Shown here: positions 1 to 11,915 of the stretch, in pieces | Numbering within the stretch: the stretch's first letter is position 1 | Layout: every line of letters starts with the position of its first letter | DNA from: Talpa occidentalis | Lineage: Eukaryota > Chordata > Mammalia > Eulipotyphla > Talpidae | Length of the DNA: 64,000 nt | Direction: 5' to 3' | NCBI RefSeq assembly: GCF_014898055.3 | Contig: NW_023600993.1 | Location: forward strand, 18,132,850-18,196,849 | Program-made: the position numbers and the translations under genes | The notes under the pieces: generated by a model | The model's database searches: none | What the model was told of the DNA's origin: nothing | What the model saw: only the letters and a program-made list of their open reading frames with translations

Positions 1-850
1 ATATTTCCTTCTATGTATTTTATGGTTTCAGGTTTTATGTCTAGTTCTTTAATCCATTTTGAGTTGGTTTTTGTGTATGGTGTGAGGTAGTAGTCAAGCT
101 TCATTCTTTTGCATGTAGCGGCCCAGTTTTCCCAGCACCATTTATTGAACAGACTTTCTTTGCTCCAATGCATATTCTTTGCTCCTTTGTCAAATATTAG
201 TTGACCATAAATCTGTGGGTTTATTTCTGGATTTTCTATTTGATTCCATTGGTCTGTGTGTCTGTTCTTGTTCCAATACCATGCAGTTTTGATGATTATG
301 GCTTTGTAGTATAGCCTGAAATCTGGGAGTGTGATGTCTCCATTCCCTTCTTTTTTTTCAGGAGAGCTTTGGCTATTCGGGGTTTTTGGTGATTCCATAT
401 GAATTTCATCAATAATTGTTCTATTTCTTTGAAGAATAACATTGAAATTTTTATTGGAATAGCATTGAATCGGTATATTGCTTTTGGTAGGATGGCCATT
501 TTAATAATGTTTATTCTTCCAATCCATGAGCAGGGGATGTCTTTCCATTTCTTTATATCTTTTTCTATTTCTTTTAACAGTGTTTTATAGTTTTCCTTGT
601 AAAGGTCCTTTACCTCTTTTGTTAGATTTATTCCCAAGTATTTGATTTTTTTTGTTTCGATAATAAAGGGGATGGTTTTTTTTCATTTCTTCTTCTTCAG
701 ATTTATTGTTAGTGTATAGGAAGGCTTCTGACTTTTGCATGCTGATTTTGTATCCTGCCACTTTGCTGAACTGATTGATGAGTTCAATTAGTTTTTCTAT
801 GGAGTTTTTGGGGTTCTCTATGTATATTATCATATCATCTGCAAATTTCT
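1..850 (-). pseudogene. L1 ORF2 fragment, RT palm to C-terminal side, 5'-truncated, runs off window edge
   Basis: This is decayed LINE-1 ORF2, the endonuclease/reverse transcriptase protein, read on the minus strand. The upstream end (about 834-850) encodes FADD, the metal-binding reverse-transcriptase motif, followed by MIIYIENP. After it come the conserved stretches [35 protein letters not shown] and AIPIKISM. Minus-frame text near 120-220 gives the downstream [13 protein letters not shown] region. The frame breaks around 640-685 and again in the T-rich run near 345-355, after which [14 protein letters not shown] resumes in another frame. The element stops just upstream of FADD, so endonuclease, ORF1 and promoter are absent. 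The 3' end lies left of the window. It is not functional. The L1 assignment rests on family motifs and is very secure. Confidence 0.95.
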
Positions 851-2815
851 ATGCGTCTCAGACAAGAAATAAAAAGATGCTAAAATAATTTTTAAAAATT
901 TTCTGGCTGTAGGGAAGTGGCATAAATTACCTGAGATGTCCTGTGGCTATGAACTTCCATACAGAAAAGAGGTGGTTCAGGGAGACCAACTTGATACTGA
1001 ACTTAGTCTTTAGGATTCAATAGGGGCAGGGGGTGGGGGTCACCTCTGTTGATGACCTATGATTAACTGAGGTGAGTAACAGATATGAATAACAGATATC
1101 AGTTATTCACCCCAGTTATTCAGCAATTCTTGAAACATCACCACGGCACTTTCCCTTCCGAGAAACTAAAGAATTGAGAAAGCCACAGAGTAGTTTCTGT
1201 TATCATGTTCCTCCTACAAAGGAGAGAAGAAGCCAAGTTGTACATGAACCCAAAGTTCAAGGAAACTCTTAAGCTAAATTCCTACAACACAAGTTTAGGG
1301 ACTTTAGAAGAAGTCTGAAAATAGAAGGAACTTGAGTTTTCCCTCTTCCTTTCATTAGTAAAGACACTGGGCTCTGCTCAGACTTCACAAATAACAAGGT
1401 ACAAACTTGAGGCTTGGATGGCTCCATCCTTCACCTTGTGAATATGTGGGTTTTCTTCAGGTATATTTCTGGCAAAAGAAAACAGACTCACACACTCTTA
1501 ACAAAAATGCAAATTAGTCTGACCCTTGGCAGTATCTTTGAGAATTCTAAGTGCTTATGTCCTCTGACTACCTCTTGGAATTATCACACAGCTGTGTTCA
1601 TTCTTGTTAATATGTATATTAAGTCTCTGTGGCTTGTGCAAATTCATAACAATCTGGAAACAACTTAACTGCTCATTAAAAGAAGACCCAGTAAATAAAT
1701 TTTGATATATCTAATTATCCCACAGACTAATATGTGGCTTAAATGAGAGTAAAATAGGGTGAAATAAAATTAAAGGTATATAAAAAGGAACAGAAAGGTG
1801 CCAAAGCTTTGTATTTGAGGAAAAAGTAAGTCATTGCATGATCTACAGAGTATAATCCCATAGTTGTAAAAGATTGTGTTTGTGTGCATTATAAATGTTG
1901 GGTATATGAAGTTTCTGGTAAGGTATACAATACAATGTTAGTGATGGTCACCTGCAGGGCACAGGGAGTTAGGAGATAGGGAGAGGAGTTTTACATTTCA
2001 TTTTATTTCTTCTGAACTTGTCAATGTTGTATTTTTTAAAATATAAGTCTGCATTATCTTTATTAAAATACATTTTATAAAAAGTTCTATAGTCAGTGCT
2101 ACAAAATTATGCCTTTCAGCTCTGAGGGGGCATTAGGGACACATCTAACAAACTCCATGCTGGCATTTTGGATTAAAGAGAGGCTCTGAACCAAGATGTA
2201 GATGCTGCCAAAGACTGGGTACCCAATAAATCTTATTGAATGAAAAATGCAATAACTTCATCTCAACTTCAGTTTTTACAGGATCATTAATGTTAGATTT
2301 AAAAAAAATCAATAAAGGAAGGAGGGCAACTTTTGAAGCTCTTAGTAAAATGAGCCATAAACCAAAAATTCCAAATACAAGCAGTTGGCTCCACACAGCT
2401 GGCGCTCCTGGAACCCGCTCTTTGGAAGGCCTTTTAGACTCTTCCAAATTTTCACAGTTCTCTGGTTGTCAAAGCCTCCTTTCTCTCTTGTGTTAAGGGA
2501 CAAGCTACTCCTACCATGTGTGCTTCTTTGAGATTTGAAATGGCGCTTGTTGGAATTCAACTGTTTCTCCAGAAATTCTGGAAAAGGGGTTGTGGCAAAA
2601 TGCTCATTTAGATTGATTAAATTACCCTCCTTTGTAGAATTTGATGGGGTGGGGATTGGAGAAAGGGCACAGGGTAAATCAACTAAAAAACACAAGCTCT
2701 CTCTGTAGTTGAAAACCAACAGAGTGCAGGGTAAAATGGACGCCTGGCTCAGCAGCCAAAACTCTTTCAGAAATCTTGCTGTATCAGGGGCAGGGGCACA
2801 CCTTGACCTCTCTCT
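851..2815. other. Unassigned sequence, no gene or repeat recognised
   Basis: AT-rich text with short open frames only, none resembling a known protein. I see no LTR, SINE or LINE wording. The open frames at 2145-2719 overlap on both strands, which argues against coding. Confidence 0.5.
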
Positions 2816-2990
2816 CTGAGAGGCAGTGTCTTATAGTGGCTTTGAAGTCAGGATGTCCTAGGGTTCAAATCCAGCTCCATTACCTATTAGCTGTGCAGCC
2901 TCAGACAATTTACTTAACCTCTCTCAACCTGTTCTCTTAATCAGTAAATGGGCTCATCATAGTCCCATCTCATACAGGATTTGTGAAGGC
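2816..2990 (+). repeat. MIR SINE (ancient core-SINE)
   Basis: Typical MIR wording in order: GGGTTCAAATCCAGCTCC, then TAGCTGTGCAGCCTCAGACAA, TTACTTAACCTCTCT, CAGTAAATGGG and the GTGAAGG end. The match is good over about 170 bases. It is directly followed by a truncated lineage-specific SINE, so MIR appears to have been the landing site. Confidence 0.85.
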
Positions 2991-3105
2991 TGAACAGGAG
3001 AGGTCTGCTATACCATGTGTATAGTTCCCCAGAGGGGATCGAAATGGTGCTGCAGAGGCTGTTGATAGCTTCACAGTCTGAAACCCCTTGCACCACCAGA
3101 GAGGC
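2991..3105 (-). mobile_element. Truncated lineage-specific tRNA-derived SINE
   Basis: On the minus strand this matches the 5' (tRNA-like) part of the SINE family seen complete at 17909-18172. Shared text includes AGGAGAGGTCTGC, GCTGCAGAGGCTG and CACCACCAGAGAGGCC. The 3' part and A-tail are missing. It is more diverged than the full copies and has no clear target duplication. Confidence 0.75.
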
Positions 3106-4605
3106 CCTGACTTGCCACTTCTTTAATCAAGAGTCCATCTCCCTCTCCCCCTGAGTTGAGGTAACCTTGTGGCTTGCTTAGTCTCCAGAGCCCATAGGTA
3201 GCCATGTGTGACTACACTTTCAGAGGTCTCTATTTACTACTTTATCACTCTTGGAGTGAACCACCATGTAGGAAGTCAGACTACTTGAGGCAGCCATACT
3301 GTGAAGAAGCACAAGTTTCACATGAAGAAGTCAAGTGAAGAAAGATAGTTGCCCAAGTGGGGCAAGGAGTCTGGTCAACCAGGTTGAGCCAAAAGACATG
3401 TGGATGAAGAAATTATCTGTGATGTTGCATCCCCAGCAGAAGACACATGTGAGGAGAAACTACTTTGGATACAGTTGTACAAGCATATGGCACCTTGAAA
3501 TGTGACACCTCATGACTGAGTGTACAAGCCTTGGCCATGAAAGGCACCTTGGGAAGAATGAAAGAGAAACAAGATGGAAGGCTTTTTTGTGATCTTGTTG
3601 TGCCAAAGAATTCACAAATTCTGAAACCAAATACCTCTGCAGTTCTTGCTTGAGATAACACACCTTTAAACCACTTCTAGTCTGGAACTCTTAAATTTTC
3701 ACCTGAACAACACAGTTAATATGTGATTCCAGTAAATAGAGAGGAAACTTCCCCTTAACACTAGCTGTATATAGCTTTTGATAACACACTGGCTCTTAGC
3801 TCAGTCATCCAAGGGCTAAGGAAACAGGAGAGAGATGTCTTCTCTCAAATGTAAGAAGGTAAGCTACCTGTGAATTCACTAAAATCTCTGTTAACTTTCT
3901 GAAATACTGTGTCAAAAAAAGTCCCTGTAACTATGACACCAAATCAAATTCCTCACGTAATTGTTTTTTAAACGTTGAATATTACAATCTTTTTAAAACT
4001 CACCACCTTGTTTCTGGAAACCCAACTTAAAAGCATGAATAAAACTGATATTCTTTATAGTAGGGCAATCATGGGCACATAATTATATTATTGAAATCAG
4101 CTTAAGGTATAAAAGAGAAACTGAGCACATATAAGCATAAGAAACATTTTGAGAAGTCAGGTATTTCACACCAATAGATGATTTGTCACAGCCCTAACTA
4201 CATACATGTAGATTTAGAAGATGCAAACACAAAACTTTCTTTTGGGAATATCTTCCTATGCAATGAATATAATTATTATACAAGAGCAGGAAGTTAAATA
4301 GTTACAAGGGTGTACAAAGGTTTTTGATAAGCAAGGAACTTCCTCATCTAATAAGCTGAGTGATAGACTAGTACTTTTTATGGCCACATGGTTTATAAAG
4401 ACAAGGATTGTTCAGGAGTTAAGTTTTCATTTAAGATAATTACTATGTCATACGCTTTTTACTTACAAATTTTATTTCAGTGAGTTTTCTTGGTTTAATG
4501 AGACTGAATGGCTACTTTGTACTTTGGAATTCAACTGAAATTTGCTAGCCTTCCTATGTCTTTGACCTGCACAGACAACACAGACAGTAAAAGTGGGAAA
4601 AAACA
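3106..4605. other. Unassigned sequence
   Basis: No repeat or coding signature recognised. The two minus-strand open frames at 3413-3663 overlap each other in different frames and look like chance. Confidence 0.45.
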
Positions 4606-4735
4606 CATCATGGAGTGTTATGAGGTCAGCCTAGGGCTCCCCACGTTTGAGACCCTGGCCAAAGTCTACTGTGCATCCTTGGGTCAGTCACTGAATTTCT
4701 CCAGCTTTCAGATTTCCCATCTGTAAACCTAGAGG
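4606..4735 (+). repeat. MIR-like fragment
   Basis: MIR-style wording: GAGACCCTGGCCAAAGTC, then CCTTGGGTCAGTCACTGAATTTCT and CAGATTTCCCATCTGTAAA. The part downstream of the core is lost. Confidence 0.6.
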
Positions 4736-4754
4736 ATTTCCCCCTGGATCCTTC

Positions 4755-4968
4755 TGTCTAACAGAATTTTCTGTGTTCATGGCAATGTCCTATGTCTGAA
4801 CTACCCAATATGGTAGCCATTAACCTTATGTAGCTTGAGGACCTGAACTGGGACTAGTGCAACTGAGGAACTGAATATTTCAATTTGCTTCATTTAATTA
4901 ATTTACATTTAAGTTAAATGGGTACTTGTGGCTAGTAGTTGTAGCACTGGACAACACAGATCAATGGT
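4755..4968 (+). repeat. Non-autonomous hAT-type DNA transposon remnant, family name not assigned
   Basis: The ends are roughly complementary: CCAATATGGTAGCCATTA on the left and TGTGGCTAGTAGTTGTAGCACTGGACA on the right. Inside is CTGAGGAACTGAAT followed by an AT-rich middle. This is the common mammalian repeat whose end reads TGGCTAGTGGCTACC..TTGGACAGCACAG. I recognise the wording but cannot name the family safely. Confidence 0.6.
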
Positions 4969-6007
4969 CTATGTTTCTTCATTTCTCAATATTATTTATT
5001 CCTCCTACATCAACTTTTCAACTCCCATTGTCTTTTCATTTTATTTAAAGTTAAAGGTCAGATAGGCCTCCATTGCCATTACAGTTTAAAGTCAAGAGCC
5101 TAGAATTAACCTGCAGCATTAACCCACTTCTTGAAGTGGAAAAAAGGACTAGGTCTTAAGACTTTCTTTGATCTTCCATTAGAGCCCAGTTGGAGTTATT
5201 TGGATGGAATGAGATCTGACATTTATCGAGGCAAAAGGCAGTGTTGATGCAGTTTCCTATTTTAGGATAACGTCAGCTTCGGTTAGAAGCTTTACTGTCC
5301 ACAGTTCCTGCTAATAAATATGGCCACGTTGTCAGGACATGTAATTCCAAACATCATCTACTATAATTGCATGGTGTGATTCCTACCATATGCCAAGGCT
5401 TAGAACTAAGTTCTGAGGCTGAGAATATGAATAAGTTTCCTGTCTCTTCTAAGAAGAGCCCAGGTCTAACAGAGGAGACCAGTTAGAGGATAAATATTTG
5501 TAACACATGGTGACACATCCTATAATCAATACATGAACAATGTGTTGTTAATAATCCAGAGGAGGGAGCATGTCCTCATCCCTTTTTCTGGCACTCAAGG
5601 GAAGGTTTCAGAGAGGAGGTTTCTATCATATGGAGAGTGACTAGAAGTTTATGAAAGCTCTGGACATGGGATAGGGACATTTCTGACAAAGAAGCATGGT
5701 TCTTTCAGGGGTGTCAGTGGAAGAGGATTATCCATAAGCTCTGTGTTTAAGTTTCAGGGAACAAAGCAAGAAATGAGTGCTGATTTTGCCACCTCTCATC
5801 AGAGTCTTTTAGCTGAACAACTTTTCAAAAAGGTAAAAGATTCAAACTTTGGATTCTGAATCTTTGCTTCTTTCAAGGAGGACTTTGGCTTCCTTAATAC
5901 ATGTCAAGAAGCCATACCCCTTGTAAACTTTCAGCTCTGTCTCTTGGACACAGTGAAGGGAATTTTAAGGCATATCTCAGGCAAGAAATCTTTTGAGTGT
6001 ACTCAAA
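4969..6007. other. Unassigned sequence with one faint ancient repeat
   Basis: Around 5380-5500 the text (TACCATATGCCAAGGCTTAGAAC, then TCCTGTCTCTTCTAAGAAG) resembles the common mammalian repeat reading TGTGCCAGGCACTG..CCTGCCCTCATGGAG. The remainder is unassigned and no coding signal was seen. Confidence 0.4.
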
Positions 6008-6054
6008 AGTAGATTGAAAGTAGATTGAAAAAAAGTAGATTGAAAGTAGATTCT
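6008..6054 (+). repeat. Short minisatellite, unit AGTAGATTGAA
   Basis: Four copies of AGTAGATT: two adjacent, then an A-run, then two more. This is a local slippage or duplication product. Confidence 0.85.
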
Positions 6055-6659
6055 ATGGGTTAAAAAGAAGGCAAGGAACTAAGAAGCTGTATGAACAATG
6101 AGTATAGTCATCTGCAATGTTGATTTTCCTATCAAAAATAGAAGCATTTTCATCACCAGAGTGAATCTTGGGAGATGAGTCTTACTTTTGAGTCTTATGT
6201 TAACCCCTGTGAAAGAGACACTTAGCCTCCCAAAATAGTTTGTTTTCCTGCAGTGAAGTCACTAGGACAGAGGAGATAGAAAATGGTAGAGATTGCCCCT
6301 CTGTGCAGGCAGCCTGAAGGAATTTCTGCATTATTGTGATCATGCATTTAATTGCAGCACTTAGCTGCTTGTACAAGCAGTAACCCCTCCCTTACCCCCT
6401 GCTGTTTAGAAGAAGCCTACAGGCTCAAAGGAGGATGATGATCTAGGCAGGATATTGTCTCTATAAACAGATAAATACTTGTTATAGAAGCATGCAATAA
6501 ATATTTGCCTTCTGTGAAAGCCACAGGCCCTGGTACAGGGTGGGTGGGTGCTGGCAGATTTGGCTTGAGGCAATTAAATGGTGCTGAAGTTCCCTGGCAG
6601 TTCTCACCTGCTGTTGATAAATACCTAGAAGGGATTTCCAAGCTACTTCCCTCTGTCTT

Positions 6660-6845
6660 AGACAGTTGTTTACAAGCCTTGCTGCACATTAGAACCATCT
6701 TGGGAGCTTTTAAAAATCTTGAAGATGCCCAAGTCACTCCCCAGACCAATTAAATTAGAAGCTTTGGAGGTGGAACCCAGCTGTCAATATTTTTTAAACT
6801 CCTTAGGCAATCGCAACATGTGGCAAAGTTTAAGAACCACTGCTT
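6660..6845 (+). repeat. MER5-type hAT (Charlie) MITE
   Basis: Starts near GCTGCACATTAGAACCATCT and GGGAGCTTTTAAAAAT, and ends AAAGTTTAAGAACCACTGC, the characteristic MER5 terminal wording. The mid part is diverged. Confidence 0.75.
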
Positions 6846-6849
6846 TACT

Positions 6850-7012
6850 CTTCAGAGTAGGGGTTCTTGATTTTGATGTTAAGAAACACAGATTTCTGGG
6901 CTCCATCCTAGACCTGCTGAGTCCCCATCTCTAGAGGTAGATCTTCAGCTTAACTTTTCAAAAAATACCTAAACAAGTCTGATCTTAGTTCAAAAACTAT
7001 TGTTCTAAAGCA
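6850..7012 (+). repeat. Second MER5-like MITE, degraded
   Basis: GGGTTCTTGATTTTGATGTTAAG, GATTTCTGGGCTCCATCC and CAAAAACTATTGTTCT follow the layout of a MER5-like element. It directly abuts the better copy at 6660-6845. Confidence 0.45.
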
Positions 7013-7099
7013 CTAAACTTTGATTTCCCCTTTGATGTGCATGTGAAATGTGAGAACAATTAAAATAAAAGAGGTCTATTAAACACACATAGAGGAGAT

Positions 7100-7330
7100 T
7101 TACTTTCTTGACATCTTTCTTTTGTTTGGTTTTGACGTTTTATTAAAGTATGATACATTTATAGACACATATGCAGAACTAAGTGGACAGACTGCGTAAC
7201 CAGCACCCAGCTCAAAACCCTAAAACTTACTAGTCACCCATGAGCCATTCTTTCCCCCTCACCCTACCCCCCTACCCCCCCCATCCCCGCTTGCTCACTG
7301 CCCTGCCCTTGCAGCAATACTCCTTCCTAC
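7100..7330 (-). repeat. Ancient L1M-like 3' segment (tentative)
   Basis: TTTTATTAAAGTATGATACATTTATAG..CACCCAGCTCAAAACC resembles the antisense ends of old L1M elements (TTTATTGAGGTATAATTGACATAC). The C-rich run at 7255-7290 follows. Assignment is weak. Confidence 0.35.
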
Positions 7331-8984
7331 AGGAACCACAACCCTGATTTCTATCAAAACTTTAAAAAAAGTTTTATTTAATCCTATTATCAAATTGCAA
7401 TAAAATTGGTGTGTTTAGGTGCAAATAATTACTGAGAGATAATTAAGAGATCAATAATATTTTGAGGACAAATGGTCTAACACATCCTGTATGTCCCTTG
7501 TTAATTTAAAATACGGATGAAGAAAATGAAATACTGTACTGGATTCTCCTATGTTGTCAGCTTTTGGGTGCCATTTTCCAACAGTTTATAATAGTAACCC
7601 TCCACCTGAAAAGGTAAAAACTCTGCAAAGGTAAGGATTATCAGCTTCAGAGAGGCAGTCAATCACCAAGTATTGGCTTTCACCCCCTCTTACTTGGAAG
7701 GCCTTTCCCTCCGTGCTGCAAACCTCCTCTCACATTGCTACGAGTGGAGAGTTTAATCTCCTGTAAATATCTCAAGTAAAGGTCTCTAGGCATTCATGCC
7801 ACGAAATTCTAATTATGGATCGATGGTAACTAATTTGGCTGTTTTTTTTTTAAAAATCCACTCCAAAAATACTTTATCAACTATAATTCTCAAATCACAT
7901 AGATGAGTTTTTAGTTAATGTATTATATTTTCTTCTGATCAGAAGAGTAATTCATATTAATTGTAGAATAAGATAAAAATAGAGAAGAGGAAACTAAGAA
8001 CGTGCATTATTAAAGAGCCTCATCCTAAGGCATTTTAAAAATGAGGAGGACCTTCAAGAAACTGGGCTAGGTAGGTCTCTGACCTTGCCAAGAGGAAGGA
8101 AAATGAGTTACTTGATCTATGGATGCTTTTTGAGAGGCTTGATGTGAACAATTTATTCCTCAGCATTCTGGAGTTGATAGAGACTTTATCCCCATTCCTT
8201 ATAGTATGCAAGCAATTTGAAAGGATTGACAACTATCTGATTTCAGGGTTTCACAGATTAGCAGGTGACACTGCATATCTTCACAATGAAAAAAATGGTT
8301 TCTATGACTAAACAAATTATCCTCTTTTTCTACTTGTTAACGGTATTGGCTGAAATTATGGTATTTAGACAGCATCAGTAAATCTGAATTCTTAGCAGAC
8401 ATTTCAGGAAGCTTTGAGGTTTCTGGGCAAGTGCATGTTCCCTTGCTCCTTTTTAAGCAAACATACCCGAGCTTATACTTTTAAATGCACATGGTTTTTT
8501 CTGGGGAAGGAAGCTGTGTAGCTTCTTTGATGAATTTCCATTGTTCAAAATATTTTGGGGGAATTACAGGCACAGGGGCAAGATGCTTTTGAGTGGCCTA
8601 TCCCCAACATGGCCTCAGTCCCAGGACTAAGTGGCAGAGGAATTTTCTCACTTACTCAGTGATGACACTGACAAAAGCTACCGATGCCAACTCTAGATCT
8701 GTCAGTCAAATCATAAAAAAATATTCACACCATGTGTCAGGGAGAGCAGAACCCAGACACTTTGCTCTTCCCCGAATTCAGTATCTATTCTAGGATCCAG
8801 GAAGAGAGAAGAGCAAGGGCTCCTCTGACCTAAGGTTGAGCAATTAGTAACCCAGCGTGGCTAGTTATGGGAGACTTTTCTCAGGTGTACTAAGAATTGG
8901 GGATGAAGTTGGTACAGGATCCCAAACATTGTGACTCAAAGTTATCTTCTCCTCTTAAAACCACAAACATGAATGCTGGCATGA
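7331..8984. other. Unassigned sequence
   Basis: No coding or repeat signature found. The open frames at 8035-8311 overlap on opposite strands. Confidence 0.45.
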
Positions 8985-9345
8985 TCTACCAACCACTCTG
9001 TCCATCATGAAAGCTGTTATTTATCCTTCCATAGATTTCTCAAATCTATTTTACATATATTCATAATATAAATGTACCACAATATTTTTCAGTCATTTCC
9101 CAACTGCTGGGCATTCATTTTGCTGCTTCTTTCCCTCATCACAACAATGACGTAATAACACTCTTGTATACAAAATCTTGCACACTGCTGCTTTTATTTT
9201 TATGGGCTAGTTTTCCAGAAGCTGAATCATGTAATATATGACATATATGTGTTTTTTGTATTAATAGAGTTTGCTACATTGCTTTTCAAAAATTCAAAGA
9301 CTGCAGCAGAGTATGAGAACCTCCCTTCTAATCCACCGCAGGTGG
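8985..9345 (-). repeat. Ancient L1M/HAL1-like fragment
   Basis: The text follows the antisense L1M pattern: TCTCAAATCTATTTTACATAT, ATGTACCACAATATTTTTCAG, CAACTGCTGGGCATTCATTTTG, then TTGCTACATTGCTTTTCAAAAATT and GAACCTCCC. It is heavily decayed. Confidence 0.5.
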
Positions 9346-9349
9346 ATAC

Positions 9350-9800
9350 TCATTGCAGTGGCTGAATGGTAGTCCCTGCCAAGATATATCCATATAAAAT
9401 CACCAAATCGATGAATCTAACCTGATTTGGAAAAGGGGTCTTAGAATATGTAACTAGAGATCTCTAGGTGATAAATCAAAATTATCTGATGGGCCCTCAA
9501 TCCAATGACAAGTGTTCTTATAGGAGACACAGAGATTAGACACTTAGGAAGAGGAGAGGTCCATGTAAAGGACTGGGCAGAGACTGGAACTTGGTAGCTA
9601 TAAGCCAAGGAAGATCCAGAACCACCAAACACTGGAAGATCAAAGGAAGCGTTCTCCCCTAGAGTCTTCAGAGGGAGCATAGCCCTAACTAATCATGATT
9701 CCAGAATTCTTACCCCCAGAACTATAAGAAGAATACTTTTCTGTTATTTTAAATCAGCAAGCTTGTGCTAATTCTTTATGGCAGCCTGAGGGAACAAATA
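9350..9800 (+). mobile_element. MLT1-type MaLR LTR (solo)
   Basis: An LTR of the non-autonomous ERVL-MaLR class. In order: a TGAATGGTAGTCCCTGCCAAGA start, ACCTGATTTGGAAAAGGGGTC, GGGCCCTCAATCCAATGACAAG, TGTTCTTATAGGAGACACAGAG, AAGCCAAGGAAGATCCAGAAC, ACCCCCAGAACTATAAGAAG, TTCTGTTATTTTAAATCAGC and the TTATGGCAGCCTGAG end. No internal region or open reading frame is attached. It probably dates from early placental evolution, inferred from divergence and family age. Confidence 0.8.
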
Positions 9801-10184
9801 TATAGAACCCATGACTACCATAAATTTGTGTTTTCCTGAAAACTACTGACACTGAACATGTTTTCGTGTGGTTTCACTGACCATTTGGATTTGCTTTCCT
9901 GTAAATTGACTGTTCAGATTTTTTCCTCATTTTTGGAAGTTTTTTTCCTGTCAATTCTTATGAACCCTGTTAAAATGCAGACATGAACATATTGTAAGAC
10001 ATCTAGTTTGTTTTTTGGGTTTGCTTATGGTATGTTTGGCCATCCAATTAAAAAAATTACACAGTACAGCAGGTTCATCTTTTTCTTTATCCTTTATGAG
10101 TAAGTTCTCTGTTGATGATAAACTTTTCTCTGGCATCTGGGTTATAAGACTATTTCCATAAATCTTCTTTAAAATGTTTGCGGC

Positions 10185-10662
10185 AGGCTCAATGATGGTC
10201 CCCAAAGGTGTTCATGTCCTCATCCTCAGAACCTGTGACAAAGCTACCTTACACAGCAAAAGGGATGCTGCAACCGTGACTGAAGGTACAGACCTTGCCA
10301 TTGGGAGAGTTATCCTGCATTATCCAGGTGGACACAATCTAGTCACGTGAGTCCTTTTATGGGACACTCTTTCCTGACCTTGGTCACAGGGTGATGTGCC
10401 TTTGGAAGAAAGGGCAGAGAGCTGTGTGACTGCAGGCTTTGAAGGTGGAGGAAGAGTGCACAAGTCAAGGAAGATGGACAACTTCTGGGAATTGCAAGGA
10501 GAGTCTCTCTCAGAGCCTCCAAAAGGAAGGCCATCCTGCTGAGCCCTGTGAGACCTGTTCAGACGTCTTATCTATACAACTGTAAGGTAATACACTTGTG
10601 TTGTTTAAGCCACTAGGCTTGTGACAGTTTGTTATGGCAGCATTAAAAAACAAATACATATT
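10185..10662 (+). mobile_element. Second MLT1-type MaLR LTR
   Basis: Same class layout as the LTR at 9350-9800: CAATGATGGTCCCCAAAGG, ATCCTCAGAACCTGTGA, ACACAGCAAAAGGG, GAGTTATCCTGCATTATCCAGG, AGAGCCTCCAAAAGGAAGG, TTGTGTTGTTTAAGCCACTAGG and GTTATGGCAGC. It differs strongly from the first LTR, so it is more likely an independent insertion than its partner. Confidence 0.8.
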
Positions 10663-10933
10663 TATGTGCTAGTTGGCTGTGATGCAGCATTATAGTGATA
10701 ATAAACTGCTGATAGAGTCCTATGCCTGACTTTAAAATAAGGAGCCTTTTGCACCATTTAGAATTTTGGTATTTGGTAGTTTTTGTGGATGATTTTTATC
10801 ATATTTAAGTAAAACAGAAAGATAAAGTAATTAGAGCTTTTCAAATTAAAAATGGCTGCTGAATTTTACAAATGAATTTTCTACATGTATGATTACTATC
10901 TTTCCTCCTTTGAATTACTGAAGGGACAAATCA

Positions 10934-11235
10934 TTTTGATAATTTTTTTTTTATTTTTTTAAGGATTTATTTATTTATACAAGAACCGGGGTAGAGACTA
11001 GATGTGCGGGAGGGTGAGAGGATTCACCAGAGACAGAGTGGAGAACAGAACAGGCAAAAGACTGAAATACATTGCAGAGGGGAGCAGCGGGCAAGACAGG
11101 AGAGGTCTGCCATGCCATGTGGGTATCTCCACGGCCCGTGGGGACCAAACCGGCACTGCAGAGGCTGCGGACAGCTCCACAGCACTGTGCCCATCTGCCT
11201 ACACCACCAGGGAGGCCTCCACTTTGTTAATTTTT
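10934..11235 (-). mobile_element. Lineage-specific tRNA-derived SINE with target-site duplication
   Basis: The SINE body is 10948-11221 on the minus strand, with its A-tail as the T-run on the left. Flanking duplications are TTTTGATAATTTTT on the left and CTTTGTTAATTTTT on the right, the latter next to a TT/AAAA endonuclease-type site. The internal pol III B box is degraded (sense GGTTTGGTCCCC). The tail has AAATAAATAAATCCTT. Open frames across it come from SINE sequence. Confidence 0.9.
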
Positions 11236-11604
11236 AAATGTAACTATATTTTAGGAATAAGTCCTTCTTTGTCACAGGTTATTATTATTTTTTTTTTGAG
11301 ATACCTCTAGATTTTACTTGGTGATATTTAGAAGTTTCTATCTGTCAAATGACCTGAAATAGGCCTATATTTTGTTTACTGGGTTTTGAAATTAAGGCGA
11401 TATTGGCTTTAGGAAATGAGTTGGGGATATTCAGAATTGATCAAGGAGTCCAAATATAAGAAAGGACATAAAGATTTGGAAGACATCAGGCAGATCCTCA
11501 ATCTAATAGGTTTATACACAGAACATACATTGTAATGGGATATCAATAAAATACAAATGAAAAGACTGAAAGAGACTTAATGTACTTTAAATAGTAGATT
11601 ATGC

Positions 11605-11915
11605 TAAATGAAGTAAGTCATAAATAGAAAGGCAAATAACAGATGGTGCCACTTATATGTGGAGTATAGAGAAACAAAACAAAGGGTCAGATAAAGTGAA
11701 ACTAGTAACACACCCTAGAAATCTGACCATGGAACTGAGGCTACTAGAGGGGGAGGTGGAGAAGTGAGAACAGGTGGAGAAGAGGTTCAATGAACTATTG
11801 TGGAGGAATATGGGTGCTTTGGTGGTGGGTGTGGTGCGGTAACAGTACATGAAGGGGGTCTGTCTATACATCTAAAACACATCAACGTTGTAAATCAGTG
11901 TTATCTCATTAAAAA
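11605..11915 (+). mobile_element. L1 3' UTR, old copy
   Basis: ATGCTAAATGAAGTAAGTCAT and GGTGCCACTTATATGTGGAGTATAG mark the end of ORF2 and the start of the 3' UTR. ACATCTAAAACACATCAACG and TTGTAAATCAGTGTTATCTCATT give the end. Nothing of ORF2 proper remains readable. Confidence 0.75.

Noticed and set aside
9350..10662. The two MLT1 LTRs as 5' and 3' LTRs of one provirus
   Set aside because: They differ greatly from each other, and the roughly 380 bases between them show no internal retroviral text, so independent insertions fit better.
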